This document shows, piece by piece, positions 1 to 7,098 of a DNA stretch of 7,997 nucleotides. A program made the translations under genes and the position numbers. The notes under the pieces were generated by a model. The model was not told the origin of the DNA. It was given only the letters and a program-made list of their open reading frames with translations, and searched no databases. The stretch is taken from contig DAJQ01000003.1 of the NCBI GenBank assembly GCA_002496395.1, positions 1 through 7,997 on the forward strand, written 5' to 3'. Numbering within the stretch: the stretch's first letter is position 1; each line of letters opens with the position of its first letter. Source of the stretch: Methanocorpusculaceae archaeon UBA456. Its GTDB lineage: Archaea > Halobacteriota > Methanomicrobia > Methanomicrobiales > Methanocorpusculaceae.

Positions 1-676
1 GTACCTTCTCTTCAAACTGTTTCACTTCTGCCCGGTGTCGTTCTTCAACGATGGACCGTGCTTTTTTGATCCTCTCTTCCATTTCTTTCCGTGTTGCAAC
101 TTCTCGGGGAGATTCACGGACGCCAAATGGTTTCTCCTCATCATCAGCAAACTGACCCTTTTGAACAAAACTGTGAGCAAGCTTTTCTAACCGATTATAC
201 GTTTTATTTGACGATAAGGATGCATTAGCTTTGATTTTTGTGCCGTCAAGAGCAAGAAGCCGGGGATCAATCAATTGTGCTTCATACAGAATAACAAGGA
301 ACTGCGTGAAGAGATCCTTAATTCCGTCAAGATTGTTCTGCCTGAACCGGGCAATGGTTGAATGATCGATTGACATATTCCCGGCAAGATACCGGCACCT
401 GACATTAATTCGGCATGCTTCCTCGATTTTACGGCTGGAATAGATCCCATTGCTATAGCAGTAGAAGATGACGCCGAGAAGGTGTATCGGGTCATAAAAT
501 TTACCTCCGGTTCCGTCCTCCCGATAATTCTTATAGAATGAGCTGAGATCGAGGTTTTGCAAGAGTTCATGATAAATGAAGACTTCATCATTGTCATCGA
601 GCCAATCCATCATATCGACAGGAAGGAGAAGCTTCTGTGAAGGGGGGAAATATCTGCGATTATACTTCTCGGGCAT
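1..676 (-). CDS. IS1182-family transposase, N-terminal 225 residues (runs off window)
   Basis: This is the N-terminal part of a DDE transposase that would catalyse cut-and-paste movement of the surrounding insertion sequence. The minus-strand frame opens at the ATG at 676 and has no stop down to base 1, so the C-terminal half lies outside the window. Residues about 44-115 look like the DUF772-type N-terminal domain of IS1182/IS5-like transposases, including Y-D-P-I-H-L-L at 61-67 and S-I-D-H-S-T-I-A-R-F-R at 102-112. D144 in LALDGTKIKANAS is the probable first catalytic aspartate; the other acidic residues are not visible. Residues 196-225 form a charged, coiled-coil-like linker. There is no Shine-Dalgarno sequence before the ATG, but a TATA box sits about 28 bp upstream, which suggests a leaderless message. 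The gene is visibly more AT-rich than its neighbours, as expected for a mobile element. The family call is from memory of conserved motifs. Confidence 0.88.
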   Translation of the reverse strand, partial: MPEKYNRRYFPPSQKLLLPVDMMDWLDDNDEVFIYHELLQNLDLSSFYKNYREDGTGGKFYDPIHLLGVIFYCYSNGIYSSRKIEEACRINVRCRYLAGNMSIDHSTIARFRQNNLDGIKDLFTQFLVILYEAQLIDPRLLALDGTKIKANASLSSNKTYNRLEKLAHSFVQKGQFADDEEKPFGVRESPREVATRKEMEERIKKARSIVEERHRAEVKQFEEKV

Positions 677-689
677 AATAATTGATTGT

Positions 690-718
690 CTTCAAGTATT
701 ATATAAATAATGTTGAAG
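690..718. repeat. Imperfect inverted repeat enclosing the transposase TATA box
   Basis: CTTCAA at 690-695 pairs with TTGAAG at 713-718, and ATTAT at 698-702 pairs with ATAAT at 707-711. Small unpaired bases at 696-697 and 712 separate the arms. The two nested arm pairs are centred on the TATA box, so the site could be an operator at the IS promoter. AT-rich DNA gives short inner arms by chance, so only the outer 6-bp arms carry weight. Confidence 0.4.
698..709 (-). promoter_or_regulatory. TATA box for the transposase
   Basis: Read on the minus strand this is TATTTATATAAT, a strong archaeal box A. Its centre is about 28 bp before the transposase ATG at 676. With the usual archaeal spacing of roughly 25 bp, transcription would start at or just before the ATG, which fits the lack of a ribosome binding site. 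Confidence 0.6.
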
Positions 719-733
719 CATTAATTTGATCGT

Positions 734-3565
734 TCATGTGTATGGGGGTTCGTGCAACAGCCTCTTTGGATCAGCAATTTCCGGTCTTGTCAGATCAAGG
801 TACGCCTGAAGGACCATAATCTTGTTCTGGATATCATGCCGTGTGATGCTCGAGAGGATCTGGAGTTTCCTGTTTGCTGTCTGCAGGGCATCTTCTGCGA
901 GTTTGCGTTCGGTGATATCGGTATCTGTTCCCCAGTATCCAATAAGGCGGCCCAAATCATCTTCAATTGGAATTGCGCTTGTGCTGAGCCAGATGATCTC
1001 ACCGTTCTTTTTTAGGGCAAAATTCTCAAACTCAATGAATGTCTCTTTTCGTGCAAACTTATCCATGGCTATCTGTCTGAATTTCTCACGCCCTTCCTCA
1101 GGATGGAGATCGTAAAAGTGCATTCTTCCGATGATCTCCTCTGGTTTATACCCGGTTATCGCCTCGAACTCCGGACTGATTGAAGTATAGAGACCTTCTG
1201 CATCGACCTCCCAGATATAGGTACGAGTCTGGCTTGTCAGGATCGAAAAGCGGTATTCATTCCTCTTTCTTTCTTCTTCCGCTCTCCTCCGTTCGGTGAT
1301 ATCCCGTGACACGCCGATAATACTGGTCGGCCGGCCATCCTGATCGCGGAGGAACCGGACCATATTCTCAACCAGTATTGTCGATCCATCCTTCCGGTAC
1401 TTCTCGAATTCAATGTTGATCGTCCTCTCCGGATCGGCCTCTCCTGTTGATTCAAGCGCCATCTCCCCGGCAAATTGCTTCTGAACCGAAGCAAATGATC
1501 CTGGTGTCAACATCTCCTGTAAGGATTGCCCCATCACCTCCTCCGGGGTATACCCCCGCATCTTCAGGACAGACGGGCTGATATACTGGATATGGAGGTT
1601 GAGATCAGCAATCCATATCGTATCTGCGGTATTCTCTGCAATGAGCCGGTACTTCTCCTCGCTCTCCCTGAGCCTCTCTTCAGCCTCTTTCCTCAGGGTG
1701 ATATCCCGAATAACCCCTTCGATTCCCGCCGTCTGGCCGGAACTGTCATAGAGCTGGCGGCAGGATACTGAGGCGGGGAGGAGGCTTCCATCTGCCTTTT
1801 TGAGCGTGATTTCATAGTCCTGCACTCTCCCCTCCTCTGCAATACGCCGCACAATATCCTTCCGCTCTTCAGGATGTGCCCATAAATCAGAAACTGGCTT
1901 TCCAATGATCTCGTCTGTTGTATCGTACCCGAGGATTCCTGTTGCCGAAGGACTCATCATGGTAACTATTCCACGGGTATCGGTCCTGTAGTAGATATCC
2001 TCGAGATTGTCGATGATGCCCCGGAACTTCTCCTCGCTCTCCCGAAGTGCTGCCTCCCGCTCTTTGCGGCTCGTGATATCGGTTGCGAGTCCCATGATGC
2101 AGGGTTTTCCAGCGATAGTTACCCTGGATGCATGCACCTCGGCAGGATAGATCGAGCCATCCTTCCGCCGGTGCCGCGTTTCAAAGGTTTTCTCCTCCTG
2201 GAGCGGCGCTTCCTGCCAGAGCCACCGATCTTCGTCTCGCCCCTCTGCATCCGGGTCGATATCTGCGACATTCATTGAGAGGAGCTCTTCACGGCTATAC
2301 CCGGTACTCTCTATCGCCTTCTGGTTCACATCGAGGATTGCACCGTGTTGATCGTGGAGGAAGAGCATCTGGTTTGCCCTGTCCACCAGTGTCCGGTACT
2401 TCTCCTCACTCTGGCGGAGCGCCTCTTCGGTCAGTTTCCGGTCATTGATGTCATGAAGCCGCTCGATGACGAGTTCCAGGTTCCCATCTTCCCCGAATAC
2501 CGGGTTGCTTGTGCATTGGAAGTACTTCTGCCATTCAGGGATGAACTTCTCGATGGTCACGGCTTTTCCTGTAGCAACCGCTTCTGTTGTGGCACAGATC
2601 TCACAGGGCTCATCCCTTCCGATCAGCTCATAGCATCGCCTGCCCTCCACCTCATCGGGTGTCATATTGAGGGCATCATATCCGGCTTGATTGTACCTGA
2701 TAATGGTAAGATCCGGTTTTTGTAGCCCGATGATATCCGGAACACCATCCAGCATGCCTTGAAGGAGCCGCTGAGCTTCTGATATCTCGGATGTAGCTCT
2801 CTTTCTCTCTGAGATGTCCCGAACCCACTCCAGGAAGAAATCAACGTTTCCATCCGTATCCAGAACCGGTATCACCCGGAGATCGAGCCATCTGCCATCG
2901 GGGAGGATCACCTCTTTCTGGAACTGCTTTTTTAAGCTGATTACCTCTTGTGCCTGGCAGTCCGGGCAGATATCATCAAAATCCCTGTATGTCCGGTAAC
3001 ACTTTGTCTGTACCTTTTGTTTCTCTTCCGGGACTGCCCCAAAACCCATCCAGTTGCTATAGAGTATTGTCATCTCAGGATCGTGGATCGAGATCATATC
3101 CGGAACAAGGCTCATCACCCTCTGGAACCGCTCCTCGCTCTCCCTTGTCGCCTTCTCTGCCCTGTGGAGATCAACCGCCCTCCTCACCTTCCTCTCAAGT
3201 TCGGCAAACTGTGACTTCGGATCGCCGCCTTTCTGAATATAGAAATCTGCGCCCGCATCAAATGCCTCAATGACGACATCTTCCCGCCCTTTTCCGGTGA
3301 AGATGATGAACGGGGTTGTATCGCCCTTCTCTTTCAGGGCCTTTAGAAACGCGATCCCGTCCATATCCGGCATCTGGTAATCGGAGACGATTGCATCATA
3401 GGATTGTGTCTCAAGAATGCGAAGTGCATCAATTGCCGTCTCCTGCGTATCAACCAGGATGCCGGCGCTCCTCTCAAGAAATGCCTTTCCAATCTCAAGA
3501 AGCGCAGGCTCGTCATCCACGTAGAGAAGTGAGATCGACGGATCACCCGATCCGGAGAATGGCAT
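734..3565 (-). CDS. Receiver/multi-PAS sensor histidine kinase, C-terminus cut off by the IS
   Basis: A cytoplasmic signalling protein with no transmembrane segment. Residues 12-125 are a CheY-like receiver with acidic pair D17/D18, phospho-acceptor D62 in SDYQMP, T90 and K112. Six PAS domains follow at about 144-255, 265-377, 385-501, 509-626, 634-760 and 770-888. Each ends in a PAC motif of the DI(T/S/N)xRK/R type, and most are joined by R-E-S-E-E-K-Y/F linkers. PAS1 and PAS2 each hold a cysteine motif (C189, C200, C203; C311, C321, C324). Residues 905-915 contain the H-box SSITRHDIQNK with H910 as the likely phosphorylation site. The protein then ends at 943 with a tail of about seven residues (LHEPPYT) unlike the family, and the HATPase domain is missing. 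The IS starts exactly there, so I infer insertional truncation: the protein could sense and perhaps accept phosphate, but not autophosphorylate. The ATG at 3565 places the receiver at the usual N-terminal position. Confidence 0.9.
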   Translation of the reverse strand: MPFSGSGDPSISLLYVDDEPALLEIGKAFLERSAGILVDTQETAIDALRILETQSYDAIVSDYQMPDMDGIAFLKALKEKGDTTPFIIFTGKGREDVVIEAFDAGADFYIQKGGDPKSQFAELERKVRRAVDLHRAEKATRESEERFQRVMSLVPDMISIHDPEMTILYSNWMGFGAVPEEKQKVQTKCYRTYRDFDDICPDCQAQEVISLKKQFQKEVILPDGRWLDLRVIPVLDTDGNVDFFLEWVRDISERKRATSEISEAQRLLQGMLDGVPDIIGLQKPDLTIIRYNQAGYDALNMTPDEVEGRRCYELIGRDEPCEICATTEAVATGKAVTIEKFIPEWQKYFQCTSNPVFGEDGNLELVIERLHDINDRKLTEEALRQSEEKYRTLVDRANQMLFLHDQHGAILDVNQKAIESTGYSREELLSMNVADIDPDAEGRDEDRWLWQEAPLQEEKTFETRHRRKDGSIYPAEVHASRVTIAGKPCIMGLATDITSRKEREAALRESEEKFRGIIDNLEDIYYRTDTRGIVTMMSPSATGILGYDTTDEIIGKPVSDLWAHPEERKDIVRRIAEEGRVQDYEITLKKADGSLLPASVSCRQLYDSSGQTAGIEGVIRDITLRKEAEERLRESEEKYRLIAENTADTIWIADLNLHIQYISPSVLKMRGYTPEEVMGQSLQEMLTPGSFASVQKQFAGEMALESTGEADPERTINIEFEKYRKDGSTILVENMVRFLRDQDGRPTSIIGVSRDITERRRAEEERKRNEYRFSILTSQTRTYIWEVDAEGLYTSISPEFEAITGYKPEEIIGRMHFYDLHPEEGREKFRQIAMDKFARKETFIEFENFALKKNGEIIWLSTSAIPIEDDLGRLIGYWGTDTDITERKLAEDALQTANRKLQILSSITRHDIQNKIMVLQAYLDLTRPEIADPKRLLHEPPYT

Positions 3566-3580
3566 ATCCTCTCATTGGCA

Positions 3581-3709
3581 TTACTGACGATAAACTTTCT
3601 TGAATGAATTTCGAACAGGGTGGCTGAGGCATATCTCTCTCCTGACGGCCTTTCGGATGATACTTGTCTCAGTCATCTGCTCAACCATGCTCAATGGCAT
3701 GCTGAGCAT
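3581..3709 (-). CDS. Possible 42-residue basic small protein upstream of the kinase (doubtful)
   Basis: A short minus-strand frame runs from the ATG at 3709 to a TAA at 3583-3581, ending 15 bp before the kinase start. It would encode a 42-residue protein starting MLSMPLSMVEQMTE, with a basic C-terminal half and no recognised domain. In favour: a strong purine-rich GAGAGGAGAAGG directly precedes the ATG, and an ATATA element lies about 29 bp upstream near 3738. Against: it is short enough to occur by chance, the likely kinase TATA box lies inside its 3' end, and the ATATA position would place the start site within or past the purine tract. It could instead be a leader region for the kinase. 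Confidence 0.2.
   Translation of the reverse strand: MLSMPLSMVEQMTETSIIRKAVRREICLSHPVRNSFKKVYRQ
3589..3598 (-). promoter_or_regulatory. Candidate TATA box for the kinase gene
   Basis: On the minus strand this reads AAAGTTTATC, with the TTTATC core about 27 bp before the ATG at 3565. This spacing predicts a leaderless or nearly leaderless transcript. A purine-rich GAGAGG lies just before the ATG but is too close to be a convincing ribosome binding site. Confidence 0.4.
3687..3709. repeat. 7-bp inverted repeat in the kinase/ABC divergent region
   Basis: ATGCTCA at 3687-3693 and TGAGCAT at 3703-3709 are perfect inverted arms around a 9-base loop that contains GCATGC. The site lies between the divergent kinase and exporter genes. 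It could be an operator or an RNA hairpin. No T-run follows on either strand, so it does not look like a terminator. Confidence 0.4.
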
Positions 3710-3790
3710 CCTTCTCCTCTCAAATTTCACACCCGGGTATATGACAGGCGTGTCTCTTTGAAGAGATAGATTATTGAGCAGCCGGCATAG

Positions 3791-3796
3791 ATATAC
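3791..3796 (+). promoter_or_regulatory. Candidate TATA box of the exporter operon
   Basis: ATATAC within an AT-rich GATATACAATC stretch lies about 35 bp before the ATPase ATG. Transcription would begin near 3818-3821, leaving only a short leader. That start would fall at or just after the possible ribosome binding site at 3816-3819, so the exact use of both elements is uncertain. Another TATATG element lies near 3737. Confidence 0.35.
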
Positions 3797-3815
3797 AATC
3801 AGCTATTCTCACATC

Positions 3816-3819
3816 GGAG
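3816..3819 (+). promoter_or_regulatory. Possible ribosome binding site of the ABC ATPase
   Basis: GGAG lies 9 bases before the ATG at 3829. It matches the anti-Shine-Dalgarno of archaeal 16S rRNA and supports this start. No other in-frame start lies further upstream in the open frame. Confidence 0.4.
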
Positions 3820-3828
3820 CAATCAAAA

Positions 3829-4554
3829 ATGTCCCCTGTAATCGAAACAACAGATCTGGTAAAGCAGTATGGTGATGTATGTGCCGTTGACCAGATCACT
3901 CTTTCAGTTGAGAAGGGCTCGCTGTTTGGCCTTCTCGGCCCAAACGGCTCCGGCAAGACCACCATGATCAAGATGCTGACCGGCCAGACGAAGCCGACAG
4001 CAGGTACGGCAATGGTTCTCGGATTCGATGTGGTTGCAGATCCAATCAACGTCCGAAGACAGGTGGGTATCATCCCTGAACAGGAGACTCCACCATCCTT
4101 CTTAACGGCAAGAGAGTATCTTGCCTTTGTCGGGGCGATCAGAAAGATTCCGGATATCGGGGCGAAGGCGGACCGCTGGTTTGATCTCCTCGATTTTGCC
4201 GACAAACGGGACATCCTCTGCAAAGATCTCTCGCGGGGTACCCGGCAGAAACTGATGTTTGCCCAGGCATTCATCCATGAACCTGAACTCGCTTTAATCG
4301 ACGAGCCCTTAATCAACTTCGATCCAATCATGCAGGATCTCGTCAAAGAATATCTTGTTGATTATGTCAGAAAGGGAAAAACGATCTTCCTCTCGACCCA
4401 TATCCTTGAGGTGGCAGAGGAGATCTGTTCGGAGTTTGCAATCCTTCATAAGGGAAGACTGCTTCACACCGGCAGAGTTGCTGAACTGAGTGAAAATGGA
4501 GGAGATCTCCCCTCCTTCTTCCTCTCGCTCGTCCGGAAGGGATCCCATGTTTGA
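3829..4554 (+). CDS. ABC transporter ATP-binding protein (ABC-2 exporter type)
   Basis: This 241-residue protein is the cytoplasmic ATPase that would drive the permease encoded next to it. All the nucleotide-binding motifs are visible: Walker A GPNGSGKTT at 37-45, Q-loop glutamine Q85, signature LSRGTRQ at 134-140, Walker B LALIDEP at 154-160 with catalytic E159, and switch histidine H191 in STH. The D-loop region reads INFDP rather than the common LD form, a mild variation. Length and motif order fit the CcmA/NatA-like group that pairs with ABC-2 permeases in drug, lipid or cation export. The substrate cannot be read from the sequence. The gene starts a two-gene operon and overlaps the permease start by 8 nt. 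A possible ribosome binding site (GGAG) and an ATATAC element precede it. All catalytic residues are present, so it should be active. Confidence 0.95.
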   Translation: MSPVIETTDLVKQYGDVCAVDQITLSVEKGSLFGLLGPNGSGKTTMIKMLTGQTKPTAGTAMVLGFDVVADPINVRRQVGIIPEQETPPSFLTAREYLAFVGAIRKIPDIGAKADRWFDLLDFADKRDILCKDLSRGTRQKLMFAQAFIHEPELALIDEPLINFDPIMQDLVKEYLVDYVRKGKTIFLSTHILEVAEEICSEFAILHKGRLLHTGRVAELSENGGDLPSFFLSLVRKGSHV

Positions 4555-5953
4555 GCTCTTTGTGGCAATGGTAAAAGAGGAGTGGCGGATCCACTCCACA
4601 ATGTTTGGCACACTCTCCTTTGCCCTCTTCCCGGTCATGATCTTTGGGATCGCATGTATGGGGTCATTCCTCATCCCGCTGGTTCAGATGACCCTTCCCC
4701 CAGGCTACCTCACACTGAGTATTCATGGAAGTTATCTGATGCTCGGCATCATGGTCGGTGGATTTGGGCTCCTTGGGAACGAAGTGATGAACCGGCGGTT
4801 CGGTCAGGCGAGCCTGCTCGCCTATTCTGCCCGGAGTCTCCCTCTCAAAGAGACCTTCATCTTTCTGAATTTCGTCATCAAGGATACCGTCTATTATTTC
4901 TTCCTCTGGGTCCTGCCATTTGGATTTGGGTACATCATTGCATCCCCATTCATCGGTGTTCCTCTCACCGACTCCCTCCTCCTCCTGCTCACTCTGACGT
5001 TCTCGTTCCTCTTTGGTCTCTGTACTGTCTTTCTCCTCTCGGCAGTCTATGCCCGATCAAAAGAAGTACTCTGGCTTCTGCTGATCGCTGCGGGTTTTGG
5101 AATCGTTGTTCATGCTGTTCTCTCAGGCACAAACCCGGTGCTCTTCTTTCCTCCACTCCTCCTGAACAGTTCATTCTCCTGGATGAACTTCACCCTCTCA
5201 TCTGTACTGCTTCTCCTCCTCTTCGGGGTCGCAACCGCACTCTTCAATCCCGAGTCGGTGGGGTCAACGAAGAGGTATACAGATGCATTTACCCCTTTGC
5301 TGAAATGTCTGTCCTCTCTTCCAACCCCTTCGCTTGCTGCAAAAGATATACTTGATCTCCGCCGAAGCGGTGGTCTGATAGGCCAGACGATCTTCTCCTT
5401 CTTCCTCCCCCTCCTCGTAATCTGGTTCTTCCTCTCCCTGCTTGACCCGATCTTCCCTCCTCATGGTCTCCTCTTTCTGACTGCGATTATCACCGGTGTG
5501 ATCGCATCAACGATGTACACATGGGTAACGATGTTTGACACCTTCGGCTCCTATGCCTGCCTCCCCGTTGCAGTCAGTACATTAATTACAAGTAAAATCA
5601 CCACATTCGGACTCCTTCAGGTGATACCTGTCATCTTCATCGCCTCAATTGCGGTTCTTTCAGGAGAAACTGCATATATCTTCCCGGCAGCCATCCTTGC
5701 CATCTCCGTCTCCTTCTATGCAGCAGGCGTAATGGTCTGGCTCTCCGGCCTCTCACCTGGTGTGCTGGTCTATGATGTGAAGGTGCTCTTCACCTATCTG
5801 ATACTCGTCGGTATCGCCCTGACACTCTTCACCGGACTTGCCTTTGCAAACCCATATTATGCCTTTTTCGCACTTTCACTTGCTATACCTGCGTGGTTTT
5901 TCATTCAGAGAGCAAAGGTCAGATGGGACGCTGTTGATCCGGGAGGGTTCTGA
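4547..5953 (+). CDS. ABC-2 type permease, about 12 transmembrane segments
   Basis: A 468-residue integral membrane protein that would form the transport channel of the exporter. Hydrophobic segments fall roughly at 22-47, 62-80, 105-133 (probably two), 143-168, 174-194, 213-233, 281-300, 305-329, 353-372, 376-400, 410-432 and 434-454. This suggests two six-helix halves joined by a polar stretch around 234-280. That is about twice the size of a minimal ABC-2 half-permease, so one polypeptide may supply the whole membrane domain. I chose the ATG at 4547: it is preceded by GGAAGGGATC, it overlaps the ATPase stop in the string ATGTTTGA, and the protein then begins with a short amphipathic MFELFVAMVKEEWR typical of such permeases. 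The frame is also open to an ATG at 4490, which would add 19 polar residues inside the ATPase gene and looks unlikely. The 8-nt overlap points to translational coupling. The substrate is unknown. Confidence 0.88.
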   Translation: MFELFVAMVKEEWRIHSTMFGTLSFALFPVMIFGIACMGSFLIPLVQMTLPPGYLTLSIHGSYLMLGIMVGGFGLLGNEVMNRRFGQASLLAYSARSLPLKETFIFLNFVIKDTVYYFFLWVLPFGFGYIIASPFIGVPLTDSLLLLLTLTFSFLFGLCTVFLLSAVYARSKEVLWLLLIAAGFGIVVHAVLSGTNPVLFFPPLLLNSSFSWMNFTLSSVLLLLLFGVATALFNPESVGSTKRYTDAFTPLLKCLSSLPTPSLAAKDILDLRRSGGLIGQTIFSFFLPLLVIWFFLSLLDPIFPPHGLLFLTAIITGVIASTMYTWVTMFDTFGSYACLPVAVSTLITSKITTFGLLQVIPVIFIASIAVLSGETAYIFPAAILAISVSFYAAGVMVWLSGLSPGVLVYDVKVLFTYLILVGIALTLFTGLAFANPYYAFFALSLAIPAWFFIQRAKVRWDAVDPGGF

Positions 5954-6081
5954 TGAGATGATGAGCCATACCGGACGGTTATACCGGTATCTCAACGTCT
6001 CCACACGGTCAGGGGAAGTGCCGCAGTAGATGATTAGAAGGGCGATGATGCCGTGCCAAAACGCCCCCTCCGGATCTGCGA

Positions 6082-7066
6082 TTACTGCTTATCGTGGGAA
6101 GAACCTGCTTCCATTGCTATTGCCTCATCATAGCGCCCCTCAATGAGAGGTGCAAGATGTGAGAACTCCGGGTTGATCGCAACCGATGCCCCGCCCTCTT
6201 CGAGTCCGATCCAAACGGTCACCGGAGCATATGATCCCCTGAATACAGATGCAACTTCGCGATAGACGGTCTCATCAAGATTCTTGACAACCGATGCAAC
6301 CACCGTCTCCGGTGAAACGAGAGACTGGTCGGTATCGACTCCGATTATTTGCATGCCACAAAGTCCTTCCGCCGCACGTATCGCTCCGATCCCGGAGCCC
6401 CCCGCAACCACAAATATCAGATCAGCTCCCTCTTCATGCATCCTGCGGGTGGCAAGGCCTGCCTCTTCCGGCATGGAATAACCGGCTGCATCATCTGCGA
6501 GATAGGAGGTGATCACCCGGATATCAGGATGTTCCCGGTACGCCCCAGCAACAAATCCATCGGTATAACTGCGGATAACCGGCGCATCCTCAGCGCCAAT
6601 CACCCCGATTATTCCGGTTTCTGTCTGATCTGCGGCAAGTATCCCGGCCAGGTATGAAGCCCCGGACATCCCAAACGATACCGAACGGATATGCATGCCA
6701 GAATCGGGTTCTGCATCAATGAGGATGATCCGGGCATCTGGATGCCGCCTTAATACCTCTTCTGCATACCCGCTCATCATGCCCCCGAGTATCAAGCACG
6801 AGTTCTGATCTGACTCCCTCAGAACTCACTACAGGATCGGCACCAGGTGAATCCTGCAGTTGAATCTCACGGATATCAAAGCCAAACTCATCCTGTGCCC
6901 TGCATAGTCCACGGAACGAAGAATCGAGGAAACTGAAATCCTCCTTCTCCCCGATATATACGACCGTTACGGTTGCTCGCTCTTTGCCTGCTGAAAAGAT
7001 GTAGAGAGTGCCAGCCGAAAAGAAGAGAAAGAGGAGAATAATTACAAAAAACCGGGGGGCATTCAT
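6082..7066 (-). pseudogene. BMP/PnrA-family extracytoplasmic binding protein, frameshifted
   Basis: Two overlapping minus-strand frames together make one basic-membrane-protein family ligand-binding protein of about 328 residues, the usual family size. Bacterial relatives bind nucleosides for ABC import or act as sensors. The N-terminal frame, from the ATG at 7066, gives one hydrophobic segment (FFVIILLFLFFSAGTLYIF), a signal peptide or anchor with no lipobox, followed by VTVVYIGEKEDFSF. The second frame continues with CLILGGMMSGYAEEVL, GIIGVIGAEDAPVIRSYTDGF, VAGGSGIGAIRAAE and GVDTDQS, all typical BMP landmarks. The join needs removal of one base near 6826. From there the second frame is open downstream, while the first runs on as unrelated sequence to a stop near 6716. 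An in-frame ATG at 7114 would add 16 residues, but 7066 leaves a short n-region before the hydrophobic segment. The cause could be a real mutation or a sequencing error. No ABC permease for it is nearby. Confidence 0.85.
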
Positions 7067-7098
7067 TTTATCAGCAACACTTTCTGTTGAATACAATC

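Larger units (their letters stand above)
1..757 (-). mobile_element. Left part of an IS1182-like insertion sequence
   Basis: The element comprises the partial transposase plus about 80 bp of AT-rich DNA on its 5' side. The outer boundary is inferred, not seen. The kinase gene to the right keeps a family-like sequence down to about base 757, after which its frame reads a few unrelated residues and stops at 734. The IS end should therefore lie near 750-760, with an end sequence starting close to GTTGCACGAACCCC on the minus strand. The other end is outside the window, so terminal inverted repeats and target-site duplication cannot be tested here. Confidence 0.7.

Noticed and set aside
271..597. 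108-residue minus-strand open frame inside the transposase region
   Set aside because: It is out of frame with the transposase frame, which has clear family motifs and stays open across the whole stretch.
2128..2448. Plus-strand open frames opposite the kinase gene, also around 2345-2725 and 2950-3273
   Set aside because: Their products are proline-, arginine- and serine-rich low-complexity translations antisense to conserved PAS codons, with no domain and no promoter or ribosome binding site.
3771..4346. 191-residue minus-strand frame opposite the ABC ATPase
   Set aside because: It is antisense to a gene with intact Walker and signature motifs, and its product shows no recognisable feature.
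4582..5355. 257-residue plus-strand frame overlapping the permease in another frame
   Set aside because: Its product is rich in P, R, S, C and H with no membrane or domain pattern. The permease frame is strongly hydrophobic and has a coupled start.
5951..6029. Possible short frame or C/D-box RNA around the ATGATGAG string after the permease
   Set aside because: One box C-like string is present but no box D or C'/D' pair at suitable spacing. The short peptide has no ribosome binding site or family resemblance.
5954..6081. Transcription terminator between the convergent permease and BMP genes
   Set aside because: No stem-loop with a T-run and no long T-tract is visible on either strand, only GC-rich patches and the short palindrome ATACCGGTAT.
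6796..6832. Programmed +1 ribosomal frameshift in the BMP gene
   Set aside because: There is no nearby stop in the first frame after the join and no obvious stimulator. A mutation or sequence error is simpler.
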